Positions 10,352 through 21,379 of a stretch of 64,000 nt of DNA are shown here, piece after piece. Source of the DNA: Adiantum capillus-veneris (Eukaryota; Streptophyta; Polypodiopsida; Polypodiales; Pteridaceae); assembly GCA_014529385.2 (NCBI GenBank), contig CM043953.1:111786549-111850548 (forward strand), written 5' to 3'. The translations under genes and the position numbers were made by a program. The notes under the pieces were generated by a model. The model saw only the letters and a list, made by a program, of their open reading frames with translations. It was not told the origin of the DNA and searched no databases. Within the stretch, counting starts at the first letter, position 1; every line of letters begins with the position of its first letter.

Positions 10352-11538
10352 TGCTAAATTGGAGAAAGACAGTGGCTTTCTCGGTTGGTAGTGCTCCTAT
10401 ACCCGATTGGATGCCAGGTGAGGGTTTCAAGTGGATTCCCCCAGGGACTGCAATTTTGTACAAGGGCTGTCAGGTTGGTTTGGACTTGTCTTTTGAGCAG
10501 CAAATTGCTCCCCTCCTCCTGTCTATTAGGAGGAAGTTTCTACATTGGAGCTTCGCACGACTTTCTTTGCCTGGCAAAGTTGTAGTGGACAAGCAGGTGT
10601 TGTTGGCTACTATGTGGTACATCACTTCTTGCTGGATCTTCGCGAGTTATTGTATCAGCCAGGTAGAGAGGCTGATCAGGAATTTCCTTTGGTCAGGGCA
10701 TGATACTCAGACAGCCCGGGCCAAAGTGGCTTGGCAGGTCATCACTCTTCCTTGTTCATAGGGAGGGCTTGGGATCATTGACCCAACACAACAAAGCAGA
10801 GCCCTTCTTTTTGAAGTTCATCGTCTAAGGACTTCTTCCATGTGAGGCTTCACATACTGGCAACACAAAGAGAGGCTCGCCCTGCTGCAGCACCTCATTG
10901 GCAAGAGGAGGGTCTCACACAACTGAGTTCTTTGCAGCTTTTTGGGAGAGGTTGTGGAACTCCAGACAGCCGAGACGAGGTACTTTGTTTCAGTGGCTTG
11001 TCGCACACAGAGCTACAGCAATTGGGAGCTGGCTGGTGCATAGTGGTCTCTCGGCTGCATGCGCAACTTGTGACCATCCTGTGGAGAGTCAGCGTCACTG
11101 TCTTTGGGACTATCCCTTGCCACAACAGGTGTGGCTTCGTGTTCTTTGGCTGATACCTGCTCTTTCCACAGCTCGGCAGTACACTTGGGGGGTAGCTGCT
11201 TGGTCCACTCTCACTGGCCTGGCACTTCAATTTGAGCTATCCCCACAAGAAGGATGATAGTGATGCACGAGGGGCGACCTACACTCCAGCCCGCCACAGA
11301 GCTTACTCCACAGAAGTGGTGCAGTGAGAGAGAGGAGTGCTTGGAGCTCATCAATGGCCTGACACTCTGGTTCATCTGGTGGGCCCGTTGCTTCCGCATC
11401 TTTGAGGCTCGCCCTGTACCACCAGCAGAGACTATTCGCGATTTTTGGTTAGAGTTGATCCACACCCTTAGAGGACATCTCGAGAGACTTCAGGGCAGCT
11501 CCAACCGCATGAGGAAGCGCAGAGAGGCCTTCCTTTGA
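10333..11538 (+). pseudogene. LINE ORF2 C-terminal region with zinc-binding domain
   Basis: Continues the LINE in three successive frames: 10333-10761, then 10898-11257, then 11254-11538. The first has the post-RT thumb pattern (VLNWRKT, LSLPGKVV, NFLWSG). The second has a C-x-x-C ... H-C-x-W cluster (CATCDHPVESQRHCLWDYP) typical of the plant zf-RVT domain. The third is the short basic tail ending at a stop at 11536. Frameshifts lie near 10333, 10760-10900 and 11250. Confidence 0.85.
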
Positions 11539-11939
11539 CTTTGGCATCCTGAGCATTTTTTCACCATGGACTAGGGTGTACTCAGATGGCACTATCGTCC
11601 ACCTATGTGGCTTTTCCCTCCCCACATTTCTTGATTTAGCCTAATTGTACATGTGCTTTTTTTTTTTCACTGGGAGTGTCTCCCCATCATGGTTGTTGTA
11701 GCGCTTTCTCAAATAAGTGGTTGTAGCCGTATAGGCAATTTCATTAACTAATTGAAGGATCTTTTTCTTAAAAAAAACAATTAAGAAGTCTCTCTAGAAC
11801 CTTTCAAGATTTTCATGTTGACATTGTTGCCATGCTGCTTCCCAGTGTGCAACCATCAATGCTATTGCAAAGCGGAATCTTATTCTACACACACACACAC
11901 ACAATAGTGCCCATCTCTGAGAATTGTTATGGTAAGAGC

Positions 11940-12249
11940 AATAGAATGGACATGCGATCACTTCTTAGCATGGAGTGGATGCAACCTGATGTTTTTCATC
12001 CATCTTATCCATAAAGGAGAAGATGGTTTTGACATTCTTTGCTTGTTGAATTTTGAGAAGGATTTTAGGTTTGTAGGTCTAAGTCGATGTTGTCTCATGC
12101 ATGTTTTTGTGCATTTATTTAAGGCCTTTCCATTCAATGTCACACCCACTATATTTATATGCAGGAATATGTCTTTTGACGCATTACAACCATTGTTAGG
12201 CGAGAACTGGGAGTCTATAGAGGGTATGCATCAGGGAGATAGATATTGA
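11940..12249 (+). pseudogene. Possible second LINE RT fragment
   Basis: In the frame 11929-12249, LCLLNFEKDF resembles the LLLDFEKAYD motif of non-LTR RTs. About 60 residues later comes GMHQGD, resembling the GVRQGDPL motif. Order and spacing fit. The rest is too decayed to be sure. Confidence 0.35.
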
Positions 12250-12264
12250 TGCAAGCTAGGGTCT

Positions 12265-12640
12265 TCAAGTATTGGGATATAGTACTTAAAATTTTGCACA
12301 ACTTTGTTTATACGCTTCCACCTAGAGCTATGAATGTGTAAGACAAGGAAATGGATACCTTACAAAGCATTGAAGGGAATCTTGTGACATTTGACATTCA
12401 TATTACAATACAAAATGATGTCTCTGAAACTATACAAGTTAATGATCTAGGGGATTTGGATACGGTTCTTAAAAGTTTGCACAACTTTGTATATACACTT
12501 CAACAACGAGCGGTGGATGTGTAAGACTAGGAAATGGATACCTCTACAAAGCCTTGAAGTTAATCTGGTGACATTTAACATTCACAATATAATGCCAAAT
12601 GATGTCTCTAGAACTATGCAAGCTAGGATCGTAGTCATTG
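12265..12640. repeat. Two-copy tandem repeat, 183-bp period
   Basis: GCACAACTTTGT occurs at about 12296 and 12479. The flanking GTGTAAGAC, GGAAATGGATACCT and GATGTCTCT blocks keep the same offset, so the region is a diverged tandem duplication. Confidence 0.8.
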
Positions 12641-13413
12641 ACACAGTTGCCTCGGTCACTTCAAATATTGCAGCTGTAGAGCAGGAAAATGTCATGGAGG
12701 AGGAGTTCTTGGGAACCCAAGCCAAGCTTGTGGAAAATCAGCAACCTCTTCATGTTGAGTCACGCGACTCTAATGCCCCAAACATTGTTGATGAGAGGAG
12801 ATCGTCCCTCAACCTTTACCTCACACGAACTATGGACGACGACAACAAGAAACATGCAGGTAATCGTCTTCCTTGTGTAGTTGGCCATACCAATGTATTT
12901 TCGTAAGACAAACTTTTGTAGGATCTTTTGGACATGGAGGTGTGGGAAGATCGCAAGGTGGGAGAGATCAATTCTTTTGTCCCAGAAGTAGCACTTGCAA
13001 ACTACATCAACAAACTACCCCTGGGCGACATCTACATTATCCACAAGGACTTCTCCCTGGATGAACATTTTTGTTTGTGGGTCTTGAAGGCTGTCAACAA
13101 GCTCTTCTGCTTGTCTACTATACCTTAGACTATGCAAGTAGTTTTTCTTGTAAACAAATCCCTTGCAATGGACACTTTTGGCATAGGTTTTTGTGGCAAG
13201 TTCTTAGCCCGTGTATCTATCAATCAAGCCTTAGGAGTGGAAGACCCACAAGCCATAGTGGCCTCAATCCTAACTTCCATTCTACCTAACGTTGAAGCCA
13301 GATGCAAGGAAGTTGCACAATGCCTCCTAAATAACACAAATCCTGTAGGGAGTCCCTTTTGTAATTTCATATATCAATATAATATCAGTTCCACGTGTAC
13401 TCTCCTATCTTGA
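12487..13413 (+). pseudogene. Degenerate long reading frame, unknown function
   Basis: One reading frame runs 12487-13413 with only three internal stops (12904, 12919 and 13126). The residues between read like real protein: EVWEDRKVGEINSFVPEVA, then an LGDIYIIHKDFSLDEHF segment, then a C-terminal part with LGVEDPQAIVASILTSILP. I recognise no domain. The first 150 bp overlap the second copy of the 183-bp tandem repeat. It may be a captured host fragment or a transposon ORF. The coding signal rests on frame continuity alone. Confidence 0.35.
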
Positions 13414-13767
13414 CTTATAATTTGGTGTAAATACATGGATTTTTGTGAAATTAAATTTTTCAGTTTTGAATGGGCAAGTTTATTGTGAGTTTATTAGCTG
13501 CCTTGAATCTTTATTTGGTATAGAGACATGGTGTTCATTACATCAATTTAAAAACTATGATTGTGCAAGTGCTTTGTGGGTCAATCTCTATCTACTATGA
13601 TGATGTCGATGGTCCCAACTTGCCAGACAGAGGGGTCAATGTAAAGGCAAGTAATTCTATGTGGATGTGTTATTATATTTCAAATGGAATTCTTACTGCT
13701 AACGTTGTGCTGGATTTGTCCCAGAAATTGCAAAAAACCCCTATCCACAAGGCACCAATTTTGGACT

Positions 13768-14275
13768 TGTTTTGCCCAAAATTGATGTCTTGTGGGCAGG
13801 GGTTTTTAACATTGTTTGGGCCAAAACAAGCATATATGGTGCCTTCCAGATGTCAATCAAAGGCATTTTGATTGTCTCTTAGTCTTCCACAGGTACAAAA
13901 GGTTGGGAAGGCACTAGTAGCAAAAAAACTATCAGTGATCAATTTGTTGGGTCTTATTTGCCAGTTGAAATACACACATCTCATCTGTTTTGGCCTTGGT
14001 GGTGCAGAAGGCCCCTATCCACAAGGCAACGATTTTGCACCACCAGGGCCAAAACAGATGAGATATGTGTATTTCAATTGGCAAATAAGACCCATCAAAT
14101 TGATCACTAATAGTTTTTTTGCTACTAGTGTCTTCCCAACCTTTTGTAGCTGTGAAAGATTAAGAGACAACCAAAATGCCTTTGATTGACATCTAGAGGG
14201 CATCAGATATGCTTGTTTTGGCCCAAACACTGTTAAAAATCCCTGTCCACAAGACATCAATTTTGGTCAAAATAG
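13768..14275. repeat. Large inverted repeat, arms about 238 bp
   Basis: The arms 13768-14005 and 14038-14275 are near-identical reverse complements around a 32-bp spacer. The inner ends read CTCATCTGTTTTGGCC and GGCCAAAACAGATGAG, and the outer ends match through TTTTGCCCAAAATTGATGTC. The spacer contains CCCCTATCCACAAGGCA, which also lies just outside the left arm. This is a foldback-type structure able to form a long hairpin. Confidence 0.85.
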
Positions 14276-14690
14276 ATATTATGTGTGCATTTCAACAAAT
14301 GGCACTTGAAGCCTGTTGTGAAGGTTTTTTAGCACTAGCCAAATAAAATACTCATCCACAACTCCCCCCCTCCCCGTCTTGGCAAATAAGACCCAGCAAA
14401 GTGATCACTGATAGTTTTTTGCTACTAGTGCCTTCCCAACCTTTTGTACCTATGGAAGACTGAGAGACAACCAAAATACCTTTGATTGACATCTCGAAAG
14501 CACCATATATGCTTATTTTGGCCCAAACATTGTTAAAAACCCCTATCCACATGACATCAATTTTGGGCAAAATAGACATTATGTGTGCATTTCAACAAAT
14601 GGCACTTGAAGCCTGTTGTGAAGGTTTTGCAGCACTATCCAATAAAATACTCATCCACAACTCCCCCCTCCCCGTCTCCCCCTTCGTGTT
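14181..14690. repeat. Direct repeat of the right foldback arm, 300-bp period
   Basis: TTTGATTGACATCT occurs at about 14181 and 14481, and ATGTGTGCATTTCAACAAAT at about 14281 and 14581. Each copy is followed by a CATCCACAACTCCCCC tract. The right arm of the inverted repeat was therefore duplicated in direct orientation. Confidence 0.85.
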
Positions 14691-14888
14691 CAATGGCATG
14701 GTGTGCAAGAACCACCCAACAATGTATAATAGACTTATAAAAAATATATTGAGCACAAATTAAATACAAAGAGCTTAAATGACATAAGAAGCAACGCATT
14801 CCAAAATGAGTAAGCATCATCTTATTTCCAGATTTGAAGTCATTATATATGCATTGCGAAAAAGTGTTGTTGTACATATTACTAGCTA

Positions 14889-15235
14889 TAAGTTTGCTCG
14901 TTTTTGACGGGCTAGTGCAAAATCTTTTTGCATTATAGTTACATACTTGGCATGGATGGCACACAAGTTGGTATCCTCAAATAAACCCACCAAGTATGAC
15001 TTTGCGACTTCTTGAGTCCTTCGAGGCCGATGGGCTGCATGCGTCACTCAGTGTTTTAGCTTTGCACAATCTCCCCACATGTCCGCAAAAAAGGAGCCCT
15101 TTGGATGAGAAGTTCCACACACTCTTATAATGTCAAATATTAGCAAAGGCTCTGCTAAAACGGTGCACTCTGCGAGGTTGCCTATGTAGTGCTACTTTCC
15201 CGTCTTGCTGTAAAACTTTGTTTTGTGGTAGCGCT
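14889..15235 (-). pseudogene. Histone H3 pseudogene, CENH3-like
   Basis: On the minus strand the last third of an H3 histone fold is plain. [15 protein letters not shown] runs into [13 protein letters not shown] and then KDFALAR, ending at a stop near 14889. Just upstream, in another frame, ECVELLIQRAPFLR matches the H3 segment that normally reads KSTELLIRKLPFQR, and a third frame reads RVHRF (compare PHRF). H3 packages DNA in nucleosomes; CENH3 marks centromeres. Two features favour a CENH3 ancestor over canonical H3: APF-x-R instead of LPFQR, and KDF-x-LAR instead of KDIQLAR. At least two frameshifts and one stop make it non-functional. No intron is apparent. Confidence 0.75.
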
Positions 15236-15525
15236 TGGAGTGTGGGGTTGCATCCTCTAGGAAATTCTTTTTGTTGCTAGACTTATATTCTTGAGGTCTT
15301 AACAATAAAAATATGTCACTTATCCTCTCTAGCCTTAATTGCTTCACAATTTGGCATGCGTCAAGCTTGAAAACAAACACCAACTTAGTTCCAAACACTG
15401 CAAGAGAAGAAAGGAAAAAAATGAAGGTCATACAACAACAATGAAAGAGAAATGTCACATGATTCTTTGATCCTCATCATTAGAAGGTAGTGCATAAAAG
15501 AAAAACATTGCTTGTTGAAGCCTCT

Positions 15526-15903
15526 TCAAATGGACAAAATATTATTTGACATAGAGTAAGGAAACCCCTTGTCAACATTATCAGCACGATTCCTTGCATT
15601 GGTAGCTTTCTTAGCACTTTGTGGAGATTGTACAAAGATAGATGAGGGCATTGTCTCCTCGATGTGCAAATAACGACCTAGATGTGAGAAAACATCTTCA
15701 TTGGAGGCCCCTCTAGCAAGTTTCACCTTGCATGGCACTGGGAATTCATTCTCAGTAAATCCTTGTTCCCTCAAAACATTCTTGAAGAGGCCATGTAGTA
15801 CAGTGTAACCCTTTGTACTAATTCCAACTTCATCACATTCCTTCTACAAATCAACATCACTCACGAGATTAGAAAACTTACACATCACCTCTTTGGTTAC
15901 AAT
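15526..15903 (-). pseudogene. Unknown protein fragment
   Basis: The frame 15774-15526 encodes 82 residues. It continues upstream in phase to about 15903 (VTKEVMCKFSNLVSD) with a single TAG between. Recognisable stretches are GISTKGYTVLHGLFKNVL and VKLARGASNEDVFSHLGRYL. I do not know the family. It may belong with the coiled-coil fragment interrupted by the copia element at 16206, which lies upstream on the same strand. Confidence 0.35.
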
Positions 15904-16097
15904 AAAATAGATATGTTTTCCTTTTCATGTGTGCAAGAGTGCTATGAAGGAAACTAGTAAGAAAATAAATGGGATCCTCTTGGATTTGGCTACCACATGT
16001 CTCTTGGATGAAATTCCTATGATAAGACTAAAAAACAAAACAATCACCACAGAAGTGACTTCATACATGTAGGAAATGTGATACTGTATTAAAAAAT

Positions 16098-16200
16098 GCA
16101 CCTTGTAGCTATAACTCTTCGCATCCAAGAACCACCTTTGGGAGCAAGGGTCTCTATGGATGAGAAGATCCTCTTCTGCTCCCTTGGACCTAAAGGTGTC
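16098..16200 (-). pseudogene. Downstream half of a reading frame split by the copia element
   Basis: If the copia element and one copy of its TCTTT duplication are disregarded, the frame coming from 21470-21380 continues here for about 33 more codons (ETPLGPREQKRIF and onward) to a stop near 16098. The product is unknown. Confidence 0.4.
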
Positions 16201-16205
16201 TCTTT

Positions 16206-16432
16206 TGTTACCATATACATGTGGTAGTGATGTGTGTGAACACACTAGGACTGCCGGGGCATTTTTTCCCTCTTTAGGAGGTTTTTTCCCCCATGCATTG
16301 TATATACGCCCATCACTCTAGGGCTATCTATCTTTCCATTGCACACTAAGTAATACACTCTCTATTGTGTGCCTCGAGCTTCCTTTGTCTTCTCCAAGCT
16401 GTGTGTCTTTCTCTGCAACCCTAATTCCAACA
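16206..16432 (+). repeat. Copia 5' LTR
   Basis: 227 bp, TG...CA. It matches 21153-21379 except for six substitutions: T/C in ACTGCC, A/G in CATGCA, C/T in CCTCGAG, T/C in CTTTGTC, C/G in GTCTTT and G/A in CTGCAA. Confidence 0.97.
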
Positions 16433-16434
16433 AT

Positions 16435-16446
16435 TGGTATCAGAGC
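16435..16446 (+). promoter_or_regulatory. PBS, initiator tRNA-Met
   Basis: TGGTATCAGAGC, the usual copia primer site, two bases after the LTR end. Confidence 0.97.
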
Positions 16447-16794
16447 AGGTCACGTCCTCCCGGGCTTAGTCGCCAACTGCTCCAGCACACGCCTGCTCAC
16501 TTTCTCCGATTTCAGTGAGCTTTGGCGAGCGTTCGTAGGTCGACAAATATTTTGGGAAAGCTAGAAGATCTTGGTTTGCTCAGAATTTTGATTTGGGCTC
16601 ATTTCGGCCTCCGTTTCCACTATGGGCAGTACTGCACAGGCTATTTCGTCATTTTGTGCAGATTTTCTGTCAGTGCCGTTTTTTGCATAACAGGTGCCTT
16701 ATAGTCTTCTACGGTTTGTGCTATATAGCACAAGTTGTTCCCGCTCCATTTCTCCTATTTTCGGGCAGTTTTCACATCAGGTGCAACATTTACC

Positions 16795-18573
16795 ATGGCT
16801 GACAACAACAACACAGATGTGTTCAAGATGTTTGCTGCTGAGGACAGGTTGGATAGGGACAACTACCCTATGTGGGCTTATATGATGCAACATGTTCTTG
16901 TGTCAAAAGGTGTCTGGAACATTGTGCAGGACATTGATGTACGTCCTGGTTCTGAAGATGTAGGCGATGTTGAGGATGTTGCAGGTCTTGCTGCAAGGAT
17001 TGCAGCTGTTAGAGTTGTTTTGCCTACGGCAGAACAAGCTCGTTGGGATGTTAAGGATGCGCAGGCTCATGCATTGATTGCGTTGTCTGTGAAGCGCACC
17101 ATTATTCCTCACATCCGTTCAGCAAAATCTGCAAAACAGGCTTGGGATATTCTAGCAGGTCTTTATGCAAGCCGCAATGAGGCTAAAATTGCTTTGCTGC
17201 GTAAAGAGCTAGAGTCGAAGATTATGCATGAGGAAGATGATATGGACACTTTCCTTGCTAGTGTCAAGGATATCAATGAGCAACTCATTTCTACAGGTGA
17301 AGTCATTTCGGACAGTTCCCTTGTGTAGACTGTTCTTGATGCCTTACCAGATTCCTACCAGACTTTTGCTAGTACTTGGAGACTCATGACCCAAGGAAAT
17401 CCTGAAGTTGTCAAGTTTGATGCATTATGCACATTGCTGTTGCAAGAGTCACTTTCTAGAAAAAACAGGACTAGGCAGCGTGCAGTTGAACATGCTTTTA
17501 TTGCTTCTCAAAGAAAGGGTGGTAACAGTAATGCAGCCACTTCTTATGGTTCTGCTGCGAGTGGCAAAAATTCTGTTCCTAATGCTTCTGGTGGCAGCAC
17601 TTCGTCTGGAAATTCTGGTGATAAGGGCAAAAAGAAGATGCGTTGCCATTATTGTAAAGCCAATGATCACTTGATCAAGTCGTGTCCTAAGTTGAAGGCC
17701 AAAGAGGTTAAGAAGAAAGAGGGTGGTTCCACTGCAAATGCTAGTTCCACTACAAATGCAGCCATTGTTGAGTCTTCTGTGAAAGGAGATTGTGATGTTG
17801 ATGTTGATGCAGAATGGGCTTTTAGCGCAGAGTGCACTTACAATCCTGCTGTCCATGATGCATGCTTGTCAGTTGCTGCAGATTCACATGTGTGGTATTT
17901 CGACAGTGGTGCTACAAAGCACATTACCTCACATTTTGAATTGTTTACCTCTCTCGAGTCTGTCCCTCATGGGAATTCAGTCACTTGTGCCAACAACGCC
18001 TCTTATCCAGTTCAGGGAGTTGGAAAGATTGTGCTCACTGCTGCTAATGGCAGTTCCTTCACACTTGTTGATGCACTTTATGTACCTGGGATCAAGAAGA
18101 ATCTCTTGTCTGTATCCGCACTTGCTAGACTTGGACTTGTAGTCAAATTTGTGGATGACATATGTACAGTTCATGATCTCAGTTTTGGTGATGAAATTGT
18201 TGCATCTGGGCTTTTGTGCCGTGGGCTGTATAAGCTCACTTTGTATGACAAGTGTGGACAAAATTTTGCAAATGCTGTTGCAGATTCAAGGGCTATTTCA
18301 GATGCAAAACTTTGGCATGCACGTTTTGGTCATCTGAATTTTGCCAGTTTGCTGCGTTTGCAGAAATCTGATATGGTTGCTTCTTTGCCGCCTCTTGAAG
18401 CACCTGTCAAACATGTTTGTGAAGGCTGTATTCTGGGTAAAATGCAGCGTTCTAAGTTTCCAAAGGATGGTTCATTAGGGCCACATGTAGGTTGCAGCTT
18501 GTGCATAGTGATGTTTGTGGGCCATGCAAACTCCGTCCTTGGGCAATTACCTGTACTTCGTGACTTTCATTGA
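16795..18573 (+). pseudogene. Copia Gag, protease and integrase N-terminus
   Basis: The Gag start is ATG at 16795 (MADNNNTDVF). The UBN2-type capsid region carries DRDNYPMWAYMM, then a zinc knuckle CHYCKANDHLIKSC (C-x2-C-x4-H-x4-C) at about 17644. The protease motif WYFDSGATKHI is at about 17893, and the integrase zinc finger H-x4-H ... C-x2-C (HARFGHLNF ... CEGC) is at about 18317-18430. A TAG at 17326 breaks Gag. The frame is lost near 18480-18525, where the integrase catalytic core moves to another phase. Gag would form the particle, and the protease would process the polyprotein. Confidence 0.93.
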
Positions 18574-19555
18574 TGATTACTCCAAGCATGCATGGGTATT
18601 TCCGCTTAAAGCGAAGTTCGAAGTTTTTATGTGCTTCAAACAATTTTTGGCTATGGCTGAAAATGTCTCAAAATGTACTATGGGCACCCTCCGTTCCGAT
18701 CGAGGGGGGGAGTATATGTCTCATGAATTTAATGCATTTCTGGCTAGTCGTGGGATAAAACACCAATGTACAGTGCCTTATACACCTCAGCACAATGGTG
18801 TTGCTGAGAGGAAAAATAGGTCACTAACGGAAATGGCACGATGTATGGTCAAAAGTCAAGCTTTGCCGCATTCTTTTTGGCTTGAGGCCATCATGTGTGC
18901 CACTTATGTACTTAACAGGTGTCCTACGAAAGCTTTGCAGTCTATTACTCCATATGAAGCATGGCATGATAGAAAGCCTTCTATTGAGCACATGCGTGTT
19001 TTTGGCTGTTTGGCATATGCTTTGGTGCCACAAGTGCAGCGCAAAAAATTGGATGATAAGGCTATCAAATGTATTTTTGTTGGTTATAGTGCTGAAAGCA
19101 AAGGTTATAGGTTGTATCATTCGCAAACAAAACGTATTCTGGTTTCACAGGATGTAATGTTTGTGGAAGATTCTGTTCAGCCCTTGCTGTCATGTACTAG
19201 AGACAGTAATGTAAGCTCACAGGACATTTATGACACTTTGTTGCCTCTTTTCAGTGGTGGAAATACGAATGTAAGTTCCAATGAGGCAAATGTACAGCCT
19301 ATGGGGGTTTCTGAAAATGTTTTAGAACAGCCTATTACTGATGCAGATGTACATGATGTACTTGATGAGGAAAGGGCTGAAAATGAGCAGGCTAGAGGTA
19401 TGCCAAAATGGCTGGTGCACACTTTGCGTGACAGTAAATTGGATGCACCTTATCTAGTCGTACTCGTTCAGGCTCTCGCCATGCATCTTATGCATCAGAT
19501 TGTTATGCTTTGGCTGTGTCTAGTTTACATGATGTTAGGAGCCTCTATCTTTTGA
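18515..19555 (+). pseudogene. Copia integrase catalytic core
   Basis: The D,D,E core is visible as FIDDYSKHAW, then RSDRGGEYMS, then PQHNGVAERKNR. It is followed by the VFGCLAYALVP and KCIFVGYSAESKGYRL blocks typical of copia integrases. A single-base loss near 18520 separates it from the zinc-finger part. It shifts out of frame again near 19455 and 19540, before the RT. This enzyme would insert the cDNA and produce the 5-bp duplication. Confidence 0.93.
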
Positions 19556-19589
19556 TGAAGCACAGAATTCAGAAAATTGGATTGCTGGC

Positions 19590-21077
19590 ATGAAATCAGA
19601 ATATGATGCACTTATAGAGAATGACACATGGAATTTATGTGATTTGCCTCCTGGCAAAAAGGCCATTGGTACGAAGTGGGTTTACAAGTTGAAACGCAAG
19701 CCGGATGGTGAGATCGATCGCCATAAGGCTCGACTTGTTGCAAAGGGTTATGCACAACAAAAAGGCATAGATTATGAAGAGACTTTTGCTCCCACTTGTC
19801 GTATGACTACTGTGCGTTTTCTATGTGCATTGGCAACTCATTTTGGTTGGGATGTACATCAATCAGACATTGTTACTGCTTTCTTGAATGGTGACATATT
19901 TGAGGAAGTTTATGTAACGCAGCCTCGCGGTTTTGTCATAAAAGGACAAGAGGACAAAGTGTGCAAATGTAAGAAGGCTTTGTATGGGTTGAATCAATCT
20001 CCTCGTGCTTGGTATGAGAAAGCTGACACTCATTTGGCTAAACGAGGCTTTCGTAATAGTCCAACAGAAAGCACATTGCATGTAAAGCGTGAGGATGATG
20101 TATTTCTCATTGTGGTTCTTTATGTTGATGATTTGCTGATCACTGGACCAAATGAGAGACATATTGCTGAATTTAAGGCTGATTTGAATGCTACTTTCAA
20201 GATGAAAGATTTGGGGCTGTTGCATCATTACTTGGGTATACAGTTTAAGCAGTGTGATGGTGGTACTACCTTGTGTCAGAAAAGTTACATAGAGACATTG
20301 CTATGTAAGTTTGGACTTGAGGATTGCAAACCTATTGCCACTCCCATGGAAACAGGTTTGAAGTTGAGTCTACATGATGTTGGCGATCCTGCTGATGTCA
20401 CTCTTTACCAAACTGCTGTTGGCTGCCTCATTTATGTATGCAACACGAGGCCAGATATTCAGTTTGCAGTCTCGCAGGTCAGCAGATTTATGCACAGTCC
20501 AGGGTCTAAGCATTGGCAGGCTGTCAAGAGGATTTTTCGCTACCTTAGTGGCACTTTACATCTTGGCTTGTTTTATCCCAAGGGGGGATCATTGTCACCA
20601 GACTTACATGCTTTTTCGGACTCAGATTGGGCTGGTTGTTTTGACACGCGAGTGTCCACAAGCGATTTTTGTTTCATGCTTGGCAGTTCATGTATATCAT
20701 GGTTGAGAAAGAAGCAACCTACTGTGGCCACTTCGAGTTGTGAGGCTGAGTACAGGGCAGTCTTCACAGCTACGGTTGAGTGTGTATGGCTCAGACGCCT
20801 TATGGATGACTTGGGTGTTGGACAGGACACTGCCAACACTATCTACACTGACAGTCAGAGCGCATTGGCAGTTGCGAGGAACCTAGTTTTTCATGCTCGC
20901 ACAAAGCACATTGAGGTGCATTACCACTATGTCAGGGAGAGGCTCTCAGCAGGAGAGATCAGCTTGGCTTATGTGCCAACACACGACACCCTTGCAGATC
21001 TTTTCACAAAGGCATTGTCTCGTGAGAAGCTTGAAGCTTTCCGCAAAGATTTGGGCTTACTCCCCTTTGTGGACTGA
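19590..21077 (+). CDS. Copia reverse transcriptase and RNase H
   Basis: A 495-codon open frame. RT signatures: a KWVYKLKRKPDG block, HKARLVAKGYAQQKGIDY, FAPTCRMTTVR, the LYGLNQSPRAWY block and the catalytic YVDDLLI. RNase H follows with SDSDWAGC, TSSCEAEYRA, TDSQSALAVARN and the C-terminal DLFTKALSREKLE. The frame ends at TGA 21075, shortly before the polypurine tract. It is open but was part of a single polyprotein, so without the upstream frame it cannot be made normally. No missing catalytic residue is evident. Confidence 0.95.
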   Translation: MKSEYDALIENDTWNLCDLPPGKKAIGTKWVYKLKRKPDGEIDRHKARLVAKGYAQQKGIDYEETFAPTCRMTTVRFLCALATHFGWDVHQSDIVTAFLNGDIFEEVYVTQPRGFVIKGQEDKVCKCKKALYGLNQSPRAWYEKADTHLAKRGFRNSPTESTLHVKREDDVFLIVVLYVDDLLITGPNERHIAEFKADLNATFKMKDLGLLHHYLGIQFKQCDGGTTLCQKSYIETLLCKFGLEDCKPIATPMETGLKLSLHDVGDPADVTLYQTAVGCLIYVCNTRPDIQFAVSQVSRFMHSPGSKHWQAVKRIFRYLSGTLHLGLFYPKGGSLSPDLHAFSDSDWAGCFDTRVSTSDFCFMLGSSCISWLRKKQPTVATSSCEAEYRAVFTATVECVWLRRLMDDLGVGQDTANTIYTDSQSALAVARNLVFHARTKHIEVHYHYVRERLSAGEISLAYVPTHDTLADLFTKALSREKLEAFRKDLGLLPFVD

Positions 21078-21142
21078 TCCTGTCCTTAGGGCATGGCACT
21101 TCCCTTTACTCATGTGCCAGCTCTCGTTCACCGCATCACTCC

Positions 21143-21152
21143 AGGGGGGATT
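21143..21152 (+). promoter_or_regulatory. Copia polypurine tract
   Basis: AGGGGGGATT, immediately 5' of the 3' LTR; plus-strand primer site. Confidence 0.9.
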
Positions 21153-21379
21153 TGTTACCATATACATGTGGTAGTGATGTGTGTGAACACACTAGGACCG
21201 CCGGGGCATTTTTTCCCTCTTTAGGAGGTTTTTTCCCCCGTGCATTGTATATACGCCCATCACTCTAGGGCTATCTATCTTTCCATTGCACACTAAGTAA
21301 TACACTCTCTATTGTGTGCCTTGAGCTTCCTTCGTCTTCTCCAAGCTGTGTGTGTTTCTCTACAACCCTAATTCCAACA
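21153..21379 (+). repeat. Copia 3' LTR
   Basis: 227 bp, TG...CA, followed by the TCTTT target duplication. Confidence 0.97.

Larger units (their letters stand above)
8340..11790 (+). mobile_element. Decayed L1-type non-LTR retrotransposon (LINE)
   Basis: Plus-strand fragments of a single ORF2 occur in order: apurinic endonuclease, linker, reverse transcriptase and C-terminal zinc-binding region. They are followed by a non-coding tail ending in an A-rich run at about 11772-11780. ORF1 is not recognised. At least three frameshifts and several stop codons separate the domains, so the copy is dead. No LTRs flank it, and I could not identify a convincing target-site duplication. Confidence 0.9.
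16206..21379 (+). mobile_element. Structurally complete Ty1/copia retrotransposon
   Basis: A 5,174-bp element with two 227-bp LTRs (16206-16432 and 21153-21379) starting TGTTACCA and ending CCAACA. It is flanked by the 5-bp duplication TCTTT (16201-16205 and 21380-21384). The PBS is TGGTATCAGAGC (initiator tRNA-Met) and a polypurine tract precedes the 3' LTR. Domain order Gag, protease, integrase, RT, RNase H is that of Pseudoviridae. The LTRs differ at six sites by eye. A nonsense codon (17326) and several frameshifts make it non-autonomous, although the RT-RNase H part is open. A truncated copy of the same family lies at 53893-58311. Confidence 0.97.

Noticed and set aside
10895-11230. Antisense ORF in the LINE C-terminal region
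   Set aside because: Shadow of the ORF2 frame.
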